DNA of 64,000 nt from Azospirillum soli (GTDB lineage Bacteria; Pseudomonadota; Alphaproteobacteria; Azospirillales; Azospirillaceae). The translations under genes were made by a program, and so were the position numbers. The notes beneath the pieces were generated by a model. The model saw nothing but the letters and a program-made list of their open reading frames with translations, did not search any database and was not told the origin of the DNA. The stretch is taken from assembly GCF_017876165.1 (NCBI RefSeq), contig NZ_JAGINQ010000004.1:62001-126000 (forward strand), read 5' to 3'. The first letter of the stretch is position 1, and every line of letters begins with the position of its first letter. This document shows positions 54,755 to 64,000 of this stretch, in pieces.

Positions 54755-55047
54755 CCGCCTCTGCTGAACGCCAAGTGACCGAAGACGACCGGGTGCGGCT
54801 TGCGCCCGGCGTCATGCTCCGCCTCGACAAGGTGCGCAACCACTGGCAGCTTCTGGGGCCGGAGCGCGTGCTGATCCTGGACGAGGTCGCTCTGGACGTG
54901 GTGCGCGCCGCGACGGGCAAGCCGGTGACGGTGCGCGAGGCCATCGACGACCTCGCCCGGCAATTCGACGCGCCGCGCGGGGACATCGCGTCGGACGTGC
55001 TGGACGTGCTGACGGACATGATCGCGAGAGGGTTTTTGACCCGATGA
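54751..55047 (+). CDS. pqqD: PQQ peptide chaperone PqqD
   Basis: A 98-residue PqqD, the carrier that binds the PqqA peptide and presents it to the radical-SAM enzyme PqqE. Recognised from RLAPGVMLRLDKVRNHWQLL, PERVLILDEVALDVV and LARQFDAPRGDIASDVLDVL. The ATG at 54751 overlaps the pqqC stop, and its own stop overlaps pqqE. It is a separate protein here and not fused to PqqC or PqqE. Confidence 0.95.
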   Translation: MTASAERQVTEDDRVRLAPGVMLRLDKVRNHWQLLGPERVLILDEVALDVVRAATGKPVTVREAIDDLARQFDAPRGDIASDVLDVLTDMIARGFLTR

Positions 55048-56150
55048 CCAGTTGTGGCACGACGACCGGGGTTGAGCCGCCGCTCGCCGTCCTGGCGGAA
55101 CTGACGCACCGCTGCCCTCTGCGCTGCGTCTACTGCTCCAACCCCTTGGCGCTCGATCCGGCGAGCAAGGAGATGGACACCGCCACTTGGTGCCGTGTAC
55201 TGGACGAGGCAGCGGACCTCGGCGTCATCCAGGTGCATTTCTCCGGCGGCGAGCCGACCGCGCGGAAGGATCTGGAACAGCTGGTGGAGCACGCCACCAA
55301 GGCGGGCCTCTACGTCAACCTCATCACCTCGGCGGTGCTGCTCGACCGTGAACGGCTGGCGCGGCTGCGCGATGCCGGCCTTCAGCATGTGCAGATCGGC
55401 TTTCAGGACACCATGGCCGGCAAGGCGGAGGTTATCAGCGGCTTCCCCGGCGGCCATCCGAAGAAGCTGGACGTGGCGCGGGAGGTGACCGACCTCGGCT
55501 TGGCGCTGACCGTCAACGCCATCGTCCAGCGTCATAACATTGACCGCGTGAACGACTTCATTGATTTGGCGCTGGAACTGAAGGCCGGACGCATCGAGAT
55601 CGCCAACGTCCAGTATTACGGCTGGGCGCTGAAGAACCGTGGCGCGCTGATGCCGACGCGCGAGCAACTGGTTCGCATGGACGAGGCGGTGCGCGCCCGT
55701 CTGCCGGAGCTGAAGGGCCGGCTGGTGGTCGATTATGTGGTGCCGGATTATTACGCCAGCCGGCCGAAGGCCTGCATGGGCGGCTGGGGCCGTAAGTTCC
55801 TGAACGTCACCCCCAGCGGCAAGGTGCTGCCCTGCCACGCGGCGGAGACGATCCCAGGCATGGCGTTCGACAGCGTGACCGAGCGCTCGCTGGGCGACAT
55901 TTGGGCGAATTCGGCGGCTTTCCAACGCTATCGCGGAACGGACTGGATGCCGAAGCCTTGCCGCTCCTGCGACCAGAAGGAGGTCGATTGGGGCGGTTGC
56001 CGCTGCCAAGCCCTGGCGCTGACCGGCAACGCCGACAACCCCGACCCGGTCTGTGATCTGTCCGAGCACCACGGCGTGCTCGCCGGCATCATCGAGACGG
56101 ACGGCGGCACGGCCGAGACGCCCTTCATCTATCGGAGCTTCAGCCTGTAA
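55044..56150 (+). CDS. pqqE: Radical SAM protein PqqE
   Basis: A 368-residue radical-SAM enzyme that forms the carbon-carbon bond between Glu and Tyr of PqqA. The [4Fe-4S]-SAM cysteines are CPLRCVYC (CxxxCxxC), followed by VHFSGGEPTARKDL. The C-terminal SPASM region has CHAAETIPGM, CRSCDQKEVDWGGCRCQA and further Cys residues for auxiliary clusters. It is the last gene of the cluster; pqqF or another PqqA protease is not present in the window. Confidence 0.97.
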   Translation: MTSCGTTTGVEPPLAVLAELTHRCPLRCVYCSNPLALDPASKEMDTATWCRVLDEAADLGVIQVHFSGGEPTARKDLEQLVEHATKAGLYVNLITSAVLLDRERLARLRDAGLQHVQIGFQDTMAGKAEVISGFPGGHPKKLDVAREVTDLGLALTVNAIVQRHNIDRVNDFIDLALELKAGRIEIANVQYYGWALKNRGALMPTREQLVRMDEAVRARLPELKGRLVVDYVVPDYYASRPKACMGGWGRKFLNVTPSGKVLPCHAAETIPGMAFDSVTERSLGDIWANSAAFQRYRGTDWMPKPCRSCDQKEVDWGGCRCQALALTGNADNPDPVCDLSEHHGVLAGIIETDGGTAETPFIYRSFSL

Positions 56151-56184
56151 GGCGCGGCTGTCGGCACTCGGAACGGCCGTGAGT

Positions 56185-56568
56185 CTAGCGGTGGAACTGA
56201 TCCGTCCCCGACATGATGGACTTCCAGGCTTCCGCCGCGCTCTCTTGCGGCGACGGGGCTTTGATCATCTGCCAGAGTGTCTGGAGCACCTCCCTGCCAT
56301 TTTCGACGACCAATTGCCCCACCCAAGCCGTCAGGGAGCCCGTTGACCAGTTTACCACGAATGAAATGTGGTCCCCGTGCACGAACCCGGTCACGTCGCC
56401 CCTGGCAGGACCGCCGCTGGTGCTCACAGGGCTTTCATAGGTCCCCTCGACCTTCGCTCCCGTAACGGTCAGCGTCATTGTCGAGTTGAGTTCGTTCCGC
56501 CAAACGCCGCGAAACTTGCCGCTGGAAGAAGAGCCTTCCGTCGAAGGGGCGTGAGCCATTTCGCGCAT
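56185..56568 (-). CDS. Avidin/streptavidin-like biotin-binding protein
   Basis: A 127-residue protein matching the avidin beta-barrel. By eye it lines up with streptavidin from GVWRNELNST to AWKSIMSGTDQF. The residues equal to streptavidin N23, S27, Y43, S45, W79, S88, T90, W92, W108, W120 and D128 are all present (here N25, S29, Y44, S46, W74, S78, T80, W82, W99, W115, D123). Only the N49 position differs. The loop after strand 3 and the 79-88 loop are shorter. There is no signal peptide, unlike most bacterial avidins. The ATG at 56568 follows GAGGAGGCTTGG. It is convergent with pqqE, and no biotin genes are near. Confidence 0.88.
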   Translation of the reverse strand: MREMAHAPSTEGSSSSGKFRGVWRNELNSTMTLTVTGAKVEGTYESPVSTSGGPARGDVTGFVHGDHISFVVNWSTGSLTAWVGQLVVENGREVLQTLWQMIKAPSPQESAAEAWKSIMSGTDQFHR

Positions 56569-56700
56569 CCAAGCCTCCTCGGTAGGGGAACCAGACCGAT
56601 CCTGTCCACGAATACAAGCAGGGTCGGACATGGTTCCCCACCGTGAGGGACCGCCCCTCAAAGCCACGGCCGGGAGTTCCGGGAACACCCAAAGGCGCCG

Positions 56701-57156
56701 TCACTTCTTCGTCGTGGTGCCGGCCGCAGCCGTGTTTTTGCCGCCACCCACGGCCGCGATCTGGCCCTTGATCCCGTCGTAGACGTTCGACGGAACGATC
56801 TTCTTGCTGACCAACTCGTCCTTCGAACGATAGGGCCGGTTCTTGATGATGGCGTCGGAGCGCGCCTCGCCGATGCCCGGCAGGGTTTGCAACTCCTCCT
56901 TGCTGGCGGTGTTGATGTCGATGGCCTTGGTCGCCTTCGATGTCGATGCGCCGGAACCGGTGACCGACGACGACGGCGCGGTCGAGCCGCTGGTGCCGGC
57001 CGGTGGAGTCGGCTTCATCGCCGGTGTCGGAGCGGTCGGGGGCGGAGAGGACTGAGTCGTGGTCTTGGAAGGGCTCGTGGACGTCGATTGCGCCAGCACG
57101 GGCACGGTGATCAGAGCGCCAATCGCGGCGATGGCGCACACACGGCTAAGCTTCAT
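56701..57156 (-). CDS. Exported helix-hairpin-helix protein (ComEA-like)
   Basis: A 151-residue protein with a signal peptide (cleavage after PVLA), a Ser/Thr/Pro-rich linker (about residues 24-80) and a helix-hairpin-helix domain: IDINTASKEELQTLPGIGEA, then RSDAIIKNRPYRSKDEL. ComEA-type proteins bind DNA in the periplasm and help DNA uptake, but many short homologues have no known role. The start follows AAGGAGAATCGCG. Its 5' end overlaps or abuts the divergent DUF1194 gene. No other competence gene is present. Confidence 0.88.
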   Translation of the reverse strand: MKLSRVCAIAAIGALITVPVLAQSTSTSPSKTTTQSSPPPTAPTPAMKPTPPAGTSGSTAPSSSVTGSGASTSKATKAIDINTASKEELQTLPGIGEARSDAIIKNRPYRSKDELVSKKIVPSNVYDGIKGQIAAVGGGKNTAAAGTTTKK

Positions 57157-57871
57157 CGCGATTCTCCTTCGCTCATGCAACGGAAGGGCAACGCCCAAGG
57201 CGGCTCGGCGTTCCATCGGATGGGCTTTCCTGGTTGTCCTCCTATGCATCGGGAGTGCCTCGGCGGACCGACCGGTAAGCCTGGAACTCGTGCTCGCCAT
57301 CGATGGATCGACGAGCATTCGGGGAGACCTGTTCGAATTTCAGCTTCAGGGGCACGCCGCCGCATTCCGCGATCCGAAGGTGGTCGAGGCCATCGCCAGC
57401 GGCGGGGGCATCGCGGTCACGCTGGTCCAGTGGTCGAATCCGTCAGCGCTTCAGATGCTCGTTCCCTGGACGCGGATCGCCGATGAGGCGGCGGCCGACC
57501 GTTTCGCAGCGGCCATCGACGCGGTGCCGCGCCAACCCTTGCGAGGCAGCACAGGGATTGGAGGAGCGCTTCTCAACGCGTCAAACCTGTTCGGCGGCGA
57601 CCACACGGCCCGCCGGCGCGTCATCGACATCGTCAGCAACGGCTACAACAACATCGGCATCATCCCTGAGGCGGCGCGCGACCGTGTCGTCGCCCAGGGG
57701 ATCACCATCAACGGCCTTGTCATCCTCGACGAGGTGCCGTGGCTCGCCGACTATTTCGAAGCGCACGTCATCGGCGGGCCGGCCGCCTTCGTCATGGTAG
57801 CCGACACGCCGCAGAGCTTTGGCCGCGCGATCCTGGACAAGCTGATCCAGGAGATCACAGGCCTCCCGTAA
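57131..57871 (+). CDS. DUF1194 / von Willebrand factor A-like exported protein
   Basis: A protein of up to 246 residues. After a basic leader comes a signal segment (WAFLVVLLCIGSASA, likely cleaved before DRPV) and a VWA-like domain with the metal-site motif LAIDGSTSI, then LRGSTGIGGALLNAS and RRRVIDIVSNGYNN. Members of DUF1194 are exported proteins of unknown role that probably bind ligands through a metal site. The start is unclear: the first in-frame ATG (57131) lies inside the divergent HhH gene, has no ribosome-binding site and gives an unusually long n-region. A non-ATG start between 57160 and 57230 is possible. It ends one base before the kdsA stop on the other strand. Confidence 0.78.
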   Translation: MAHTRLSFIAILLRSCNGRATPKAARRSIGWAFLVVLLCIGSASADRPVSLELVLAIDGSTSIRGDLFEFQLQGHAAAFRDPKVVEAIASGGGIAVTLVQWSNPSALQMLVPWTRIADEAAADRFAAAIDAVPRQPLRGSTGIGGALLNASNLFGGDHTARRRVIDIVSNGYNNIGIIPEAARDRVVAQGITINGLVILDEVPWLADYFEAHVIGGPAAFVMVADTPQSFGRAILDKLIQEITGLP

Positions 57872-58699
57872 TTACGCCTTCGCCAGCTTGTCAAAGGCCT
57901 GGAGGCGCGCCAGCAGGGCCGGCATCTCCTTCAGCGGGACCATGTTCGGGCCGTCGCTGGGGGCGCAGTCGGGATTCTCGTGGGTCTCCATGAAGACGGC
58001 GGCCACGCCCACCGCGATGGCGGCGCGGGCCAGCACCGGCACGAACTCCCGCTGCCCGCCGGAGGTCGTCCCCTGCCCGCCCGGCTGCTGGACGGAGTGG
58101 GTGGCGTCGAACACCACCGGGAAGCCGGTCTCCGCCATGATCGGCAGCGACCGCATGTCCGAGACCAGCGTGTTGTAGCCGAAGCTCGCCCCGCGCTCGC
58201 ACAGCAGGACCTTCTCGTTGCCGGACGCGACCAGCTTCGCGGCAACATTCTTCATGTCCCACGGGGCGAGGAACTGGCCCTTCTTCACGTTCACCGCCCG
58301 GCCGGTCTTGGCGGCGGCGATCAGCAGGTCGGTCTGCCGGCACAGGAAGGCCGGAATCTGGAGCACGTCCACCGCCTCGGCCACCGGAGCGCACTGGTCC
58401 GCCTCGTGCACGTCGGTGATCACCGGACAGCCGAACCGCTCCCGCACCTCGGCGAAGATCGGCAGCGCCTTGTCCATGCCGAGGCCGCGCGCCGTGCTGA
58501 TCGAGGTGCGGTTGGCCTTGTCGAAGGAGGATTTATAGATCAGGCCGATGCCCAGCTTGCCCGTCATCTCGACCAGCGCCGCCGCCGTCTCCAGCGCGTG
58601 CTCGCGGCTTTCCATCTGGCACGGGCCGGCGATCAAGGCGAAGGGCCGGTCGTTGGCGATGGTCAGGTTGCCGATCTGGACGGTCTTGGCGGTGGTCAT
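57872..58699 (-). CDS. kdsA: 3-deoxy-8-phosphooctulonate synthase KdsA
   Basis: A 275-residue enzyme that condenses phosphoenolpyruvate with arabinose 5-phosphate to give KDO 8-phosphate for the lipopolysaccharide core. Signature blocks are [28 protein letters not shown], the [12 protein letters not shown] loop, [15 protein letters not shown] and [13 protein letters not shown]. The ATG at 58699 follows TGGAG; the upstream in-frame ATG at 58729 lies inside a terminator hairpin. It is downstream of the dienelactone hydrolase gene. Confidence 0.96.
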   Translation of the reverse strand: MTTAKTVQIGNLTIANDRPFALIAGPCQMESREHALETAAALVEMTGKLGIGLIYKSSFDKANRTSISTARGLGMDKALPIFAEVRERFGCPVITDVHEADQCAPVAEAVDVLQIPAFLCRQTDLLIAAAKTGRAVNVKKGQFLAPWDMKNVAAKLVASGNEKVLLCERGASFGYNTLVSDMRSLPIMAETGFPVVFDATHSVQQPGGQGTTSGGQREFVPVLARAAIAVGVAAVFMETHENPDCAPSDGPNMVPLKEMPALLARLQAFDKLAKA

Positions 58700-58708
58700 G
58701 CAGTGCTC

Positions 58709-58740
58709 CAAAAATAAGCGAGAGGGCACGGCCCTCCCGC
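58709..58740 (-). terminator. Terminator between the dienelactone hydrolase gene and kdsA
   Basis: On the minus strand GCGGGAGGGC and GCCCTCTCGC (one mismatch) pair around CGT, followed by TTATTTTT. It lies 30 bases after the hydrolase stop and ends right before the kdsA ribosome-binding site, so kdsA probably has low read-through or its own promoter close by. Confidence 0.75.
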
Positions 58741-58769
58741 ACTTGCATCCCAGATAATGGGGATCGGGG

Positions 58770-59465
58770 TCAACCCAGATGCTGTTTGAAGAAGGCTGCC
58801 GTGCGTCCGTTGGCGAGGTCGGCGGCCTTCTCGTCGTAATGCTCGCCGCCGACCCGGGCGAAGGCGTGGTTGACGCCGGGGTAAACGTGCGCGGTGATGT
58901 TCGGGTTGCCCTTCACCGCGTTCAGGACGGCCTGTCGGGCTTCGGGCGGAACGAACTTGTCCTGCTCCGCGATGTGCATCAGGAGTGGTTTCGAGATGTT
59001 CGGGATCTCGCCCGTCAGCGAGTCCAGCCCGACGCCGTAATAGCTGACGTTGGCGTCCGCGTCCGACCGCGTCGCCATCATGAAGGCCAGCCGCCCGCCG
59101 AGGCAGTAGCCGACGCTGCCGGCTTTCCCTGAGCAGTCCGGGTTTCCGCGCAACCACGACAGCGTTGCCTTCAGATCCTCCACCGCCTTGCCCTGGTCCA
59201 TGCCGTTCATCAGCTCGAAGGCGCGGTTCCATTCCTCCTGGCTCTTGTCGGTCAGTTGGATGCCCGGCTGCTGGCGCCAGAACAGATCGGGGCAGACGGC
59301 CAAATAGCCCTGAGCGGCAAAGCCTTCGCACAGGTCGCGCATCACCCGATTCACCCCGAAGATCTCCTGGATGACGACGAGACCCGGCGCCGGAGTCCGC
59401 GCCGGCTTGGCGACATAGGCGGAGAAGCCCCCGCCATCGGCAGCCGGGATTGTGACGTCGGTCAT
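58770..59465 (-). CDS. Dienelactone hydrolase family protein
   Basis: A 231-residue cytosolic hydrolase with the Cys-type triad of dienelactone hydrolase: Cys in [13 protein letters not shown], Asp in [12 protein letters not shown] and His in [11 protein letters not shown], plus the Glu in VIQEIFGVN. The ATG at 59465 follows GGAGGGGGTAGGACA, a strong ribosome-binding site, which rules out the upstream ATG. Many such proteins act on unknown lactones or esters. It lies between pyrG and kdsA on the same strand but is bounded by terminators on both sides. Confidence 0.92.
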   Translation of the reverse strand: MTDVTIPAADGGGFSAYVAKPARTPAPGLVVIQEIFGVNRVMRDLCEGFAAQGYLAVCPDLFWRQQPGIQLTDKSQEEWNRAFELMNGMDQGKAVEDLKATLSWLRGNPDCSGKAGSVGYCLGGRLAFMMATRSDADANVSYYGVGLDSLTGEIPNISKPLLMHIAEQDKFVPPEARQAVLNAVKGNPNITAHVYPGVNHAFARVGGEHYDEKAADLANGRTAAFFKQHLG

Positions 59466-59496
59466 TGTCCTACCCCCTCCCTTTTGGCCCTCAATG

Positions 59497-59528
59497 CGAA
59501 AAACGGCGGCCGTTGGGTCGGCCGCCGT
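59497..59528 (-). terminator. Intrinsic terminator after pyrG
   Basis: On the minus strand a perfect 9-bp stem (ACGGCGGCC with its complement) with an 8-base loop is followed by TTTTT. It lies about 90 bases after the pyrG stop and just before the ribosome-binding site of the dienelactone hydrolase gene. Confidence 0.85.
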
Positions 59529-59615
59529 CTTCACTATAACCACCGGGAACAGGAAACAGACGCACGCGGGGGAGGCATGACCTCCCCCATCCGGTCGGAT
59601 CGAACCCCTGCCGCC

Positions 59616-61352
<1,737 letters not shown>

Positions 61353-61381
61353 TCAAACCCGACCGGAGCCGTGCCGCGTTG

Positions 61382-61714
61382 TTACCGGGCGACGGGCGGG
61401 GCGGGTTGCGCCGGCGCGACCGGCTGGGCGGGAGCGACGGGCTGCGCCGGAGTGGCCGGCAGCGTGTCGATGATCGACGCCGGGCGCGTGTGCGAGCCTG
61501 CCAGGATGGCCAGGACCAGGCTGGTCACCATGAAGCAGCCGGCCAGGATGCCTGTGGTCCGCGTCAGCAGGTTGGCCGTGCCGCGGGTGGTCATCATGCC
61601 CCCCATGGTGCCGCCGCCGATGCCCAGACCGCCGCCTTCCGACCGCTGGATCAGGATGACGCCGACGAGCGCCAAGGCGATCAGCAGGTGAATGACGAGA
61701 ATCACCGTTTCCAT
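61382..61714 (-). CDS. secG: Preprotein translocase subunit SecG
   Basis: A 110-residue SecG, the accessory subunit of the SecYEG channel. Two transmembrane helices (about residues 3-22 and 52-72) flank the SecG loop ILIQRSEGGGLGIGGG and the Met/Gly-rich segment. The C-terminal tail consists of repeated Pro-Ala-Gln units (PAQPVAPAQPVAPAQP). The start METVILVIH at 61714 follows AAGGGAAC. It sits between tpiA and pyrG, the usual alphaproteobacterial order. Confidence 0.95.
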   Translation of the reverse strand: METVILVIHLLIALALVGVILIQRSEGGGLGIGGGTMGGMMTTRGTANLLTRTTGILAGCFMVTSLVLAILAGSHTRPASIIDTLPATPAQPVAPAQPVAPAQPAPPVAR

Positions 61715-61797
61715 GCAAGCCGTTCCCTTGAACCCAATCCCCTGAACCCATTTGGGACGACCCTGAGGTTCGCCCATGCGGTTCGCCCAAACCAACA

Positions 61798-61833
61798 GCG
61801 CGCCACAGACCTTGGTAAGGGCCCGTGGCGCGC
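61798..61833 (-). terminator. Hairpin after tpiA, possible terminator
   Basis: GCGCGCCAC and GTGGCGCGC are exact inverted repeats; on the minus strand the second arm is followed by TGTTGGTTTGG, a weak T-rich tail. It begins 35 bases after the tpiA stop codon and lies upstream of secG. Confidence 0.55.
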
Positions 61834-61867
61834 GCCCATTGTTTTTAACGCGGTCCGCCGCGAGATG

Positions 61868-62623
61868 CTAGCGGCAACTGGTGCCGATGGCCCAGAAATC
61901 GTTCGCCTTCAGCGAAGCCCCGCCGACCAGCGCGCCGTCCACGTTGTCAACCGCCATCAGTTCCGCCGCGTTGTCCGGCTTCACCGAACCGCCGTAGAGG
62001 ATGCGCACCGCGTCCGGATCGGCGATCTTGCCCGCCAGCTCGGCGCGGATGTGGGCGTGCATGTCGCGCACGTCGGCCGGCGTCGCGGTTTTGCCGGTGC
62101 CGATGGCCCAAACCGGCTCATACGCGATGACCGTGTTGGCGGCGGTGGCGCCCTGCGGGATGGAACCTGCCAGCTGGGTGGAGACGACGGCGTTGGCTTG
62201 GCCCGCGTCGCGCTGGGCCTCCGTCTCGCCGACGCAGATGATGGCGACCAGCCCCTCGGCGTGCGCCGCGGCGGCCTTGGCGGCGATCTGCGCGTCGGAT
62301 TCGCCGTGGTCGGCGCGGCGCTCCGAATGGCCAAGGATCACGAAGCGGCAGCCGGCATCGACCAGCATCACCGGGCTGACGTCACCGGTGTGGGCGCCGG
62401 ACTTCTTGGCGTGGCAATCCTGCGCGCCGAGCGCCAGCGGGCTGTCCTTGATCGCCTCGCCGACCGGGAACAGCAGCGGGAAGGGCGGGCAGACCAGCAT
62501 GTCGAAGGGCACCGCACCGGCCCCCTTCAGCCGGCCGGCGAGGTCGGAGGCAAGGGCCAGCCCGTCGGCCTTCAGGCCGTTCATCTTCCAGTTTCCGGCA
62601 ATCAGCTTGCGGCGTGCGGCCAT
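61868..62623 (-). CDS. tpiA: Triosephosphate isomerase
   Basis: A 251-residue TIM-barrel enzyme interconverting dihydroxyacetone phosphate and glyceraldehyde 3-phosphate. Catalytic residues are Lys in AGNWKMNG, His in VILGHSERR and Glu in [17 protein letters not shown]; the phosphate loop is [12 protein letters not shown]. The ATG at 62623 follows GGAGGACCG. It diverges from ppiD; the 216 bases between hold both promoters and no other gene that I can see. Confidence 0.98.
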   Translation of the reverse strand: MAARRKLIAGNWKMNGLKADGLALASDLAGRLKGAGAVPFDMLVCPPFPLLFPVGEAIKDSPLALGAQDCHAKKSGAHTGDVSPVMLVDAGCRFVILGHSERRADHGESDAQIAAKAAAAHAEGLVAIICVGETEAQRDAGQANAVVSTQLAGSIPQGATAANTVIAYEPVWAIGTGKTATPADVRDMHAHIRAELAGKIADPDAVRILYGGSVKPDNAAELMAVDNVDGALVGGASLKANDFWAIGTSCR

Positions 62624-62839
62624 GGCGGTTCGGTCCTCCGGCGATTGTTCGTTGTGGGTGGTTGTTCGAAAGTCCCGGCCCCTGTCTAGCAAGGCGCGGG
62701 CGCCATTTCCACCCATCCGACCGGCTGCCGAACCGGGAAAATGCCGGGGGAAATGGGGTGTTGCCGGCCCTCTCCGCCCTATCTATGATGCCCCGCCTCC
62801 GGCCTGCCGGCCGCATTTCGCGCTCTCAACTCGGGTCCC

Positions 62840-64000
62840 ATGCTCCAGTTCATCCGCACTTTCGCCGGTTCGTGGGTCGTCAAGATCCTGTTCGTGCTCC
62901 TGATCCTCAGCTTCGGCGTCTGGGGCATCGGCGACGTGGTCCGCTCCGGCGGCATCTCCAGCACCGTTGCCGAGGTCGGCAAGGTGGACATCGATCGCGC
63001 CGAGCTGGACCAAGAGTTCCGCCGCCAGATGGAGCGGCTGCGCCCCATGCTGGGCGGCAACCTGACGACCGAGCAGGCGCGCCAGTTCGGCCTGCTCGAT
63101 CAGGCCGTGTCGGTGCTGGTGCAGCGCGCGCTGTACGATCAGGCGGCCAAAGACATCGGCATCGCCGTCGGGCCGGAGGTTGTGAAGCAGCGCATCGCCG
63201 AGGAGCCGGCCTTCCGCAACGAGACGGGCCAGTTCGACGCCAACCGCTTCCGCGCCGTGCTGCGCGAGAACCAGCTGACCGAGGACGGCTACGTCGCCAT
63301 CCTGCGCCGCGAGACTGGGCGCGAGCTGGTGGCCGGCGCCGTCAGCTCGGGTGTCGCCGCCCCGAAGCCGCTGGTCGAGGATCTCTACCGTTTCCGTGGC
63401 GAGAAGCGCGTGGCCGAGGTGGTCACCCTGCCCAACGCCAGCATCGGCGACGTCGGCGTGCCGGACGACGCCGAGCTGACCCGCTATTACGAGGACCATC
63501 AGGTCCGCTTCACCGCCCCCGAATACCGCGCGATCACCATCGCGCGCCTGTCGCCCGACGCGCTGGCCAAGGACGTCCAGATCCCCGACGACCAGGTCCG
63601 CGCCGCCTATGACGAGCGCGCGGCCGAGTTCGGCACGCCGGAGCGCCGCAGCGTCGAAATGGCGCTGGTGGACGACGAGGCGAAGGCCAAGCAGATCGCC
63701 GAGGCCGCCAAGACCAAGGGCCTGACCGCCGCCGCGAAGGACGCGGGCGTGGACACCATCACCATGGACGGCATCGCCCGCAACGACCTGCCGGAACTGG
63801 GCGACGCCGCCTTCGCGCTGTCCCAGGGCACGGTCGGCGAGCCGATCAAGACCGGGCTCGGCTGGCACGTCCTGTCGGTGACCGGCATCCAGGCTGGCAC
63901 GACCAAGAGCTTCGACGAGGTGCGCGGCCAGCTGCTCGCCGAGTTGCAGAAGGAAAAGGCGCTCGACTCCGTCTACTCCATCGCCAACCGGGTCGAGGAT
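62840..64000 (+). CDS. ppiD: Peptidyl-prolyl isomerase PpiD / SurA-N domain protein (3' end cut)
   Basis: The first 387 codons of a PpiD-like periplasmic chaperone. The N-terminus has one membrane anchor (WVVKILFVLLILSFGVWGIG, about residues 12-31). It is followed by a SurA_N-like domain with VDIDRAELDQEFRRQMERLR and the FRNETGQFDANRFRAVLREN block, then a linker, and the start of a parvulin domain (FTAPEYRAITIARL, and further IKTGLGWHVLSVTG). It assists folding of secreted and outer-membrane proteins. The gene runs off the right edge; trpE often follows in alphaproteobacteria. Confidence 0.92.
   Translation, partial: MLQFIRTFAGSWVVKILFVLLILSFGVWGIGDVVRSGGISSTVAEVGKVDIDRAELDQEFRRQMERLRPMLGGNLTTEQARQFGLLDQAVSVLVQRALYDQAAKDIGIAVGPEVVKQRIAEEPAFRNETGQFDANRFRAVLRENQLTEDGYVAILRRETGRELVAGAVSSGVAAPKPLVEDLYRFRGEKRVAEVVTLPNASIGDVGVPDDAELTRYYEDHQVRFTAPEYRAITIARLSPDALAKDVQIPDDQVRAAYDERAAEFGTPERRSVEMALVDDEAKAKQIAEAAKTKGLTAAAKDAGVDTITMDGIARNDLPELGDAAFALSQGTVGEPIKTGLGWHVLSVTGIQAGTTKSFDEVRGQLLAELQKEKALDSVYSIANRVED

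Noticed and set aside
59585..59615. tRNA T-arm-like GGATCGAACCCCTGCC near the end of pyrG
   Set aside because: No acceptor stem, anticodon arm or CCA end fits around it; chance match.

Overview
The window is GC-rich, gene-dense DNA from an alphaproteobacterium, most likely a Rhodospirillales member such as Azospirillum. That placement is inferred from several genes together: GapR (DUF2312), aerobic-type cob genes, a NifO-like protein, a compact pqqABCDE cluster, a periplasmic-type PHB depolymerase, and the alphaproteobacterial tpiA/secG/pyrG/kdsA/eno neighbourhood diverging from ppiD. No rRNA, tRNA, CRISPR array, prophage or transposase was seen. Both edges cut genes: aguB on the left and ppiD on the right.

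0-16 kb. The 3' end of an N-carbamoylputrescine amidase gene is followed by an HEXXH SprA-like protein. A leftward three-gene catabolic operon comes next (hydroxyacid dehydrogenase, SDR, PLP dehydratase), then CtaG, a GNAT enzyme and a PAS-GGDEF diguanylate cyclase. A late cobalamin cluster (cobC, cobD, cobQ, cobO, cobP) has a vapBC toxin-antitoxin pair lodged between cobQ and cobD. A UDP-glucuronate decarboxylase-like SDR and two alpha/beta hydrolases follow; one of these has an abnormal catalytic site.

16-29 kb. The most unusual region is a signalling block on the minus strand. It holds two paralogous modules, each a PAS-containing hybrid histidine kinase followed by a response regulator of about 630-660 aa, whose receiver domain sits at the C-terminus behind about 500 residues of unrecognised helical sequence. 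A glutathione-transferase gene is translationally coupled between the modules. Next are a NifO/ArsC-like protein with a His-rich tail and a three-gene NMT1-type ABC importer, surrounded by strong inverted repeats.

29-43 kb. This is mostly housekeeping and accessory metabolism: a secreted esterase, a ClpP-like exported protein, a frameshifted potassium channel, an aminotransferase, a HAD phosphatase, diaminopropionate ammonia-lyase, gapR, a cupin, fliN, a sulfurtransferase, murJ and an esterase. It ends with a ParA-like ATPase fused in frame to an N-terminal domain and acidic, proline-rich linker, a proline-rich protein and a stand-alone response regulator.

43-64 kb. A type I secretion ABC/HlyD pair, whose ATPase has a degenerate signature motif, is followed by hutH, a peroxiredoxin, a DUF2061 protein, a rhomboid protease, phaZ and eno. 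The pqqABCDE cluster comes next, then an avidin-like biotin-binding protein, a ComEA-like HhH protein and a VWA (DUF1194) protein. The rest is kdsA, a dienelactone hydrolase, pyrG, secG, tpiA and the divergent ppiD. The pqq-to-DUF1194 segment separates eno from kdsA, genes that are usually close neighbours in alphaproteobacteria.

All functional calls come from reading motifs and overall resemblance by eye; no database search was run.
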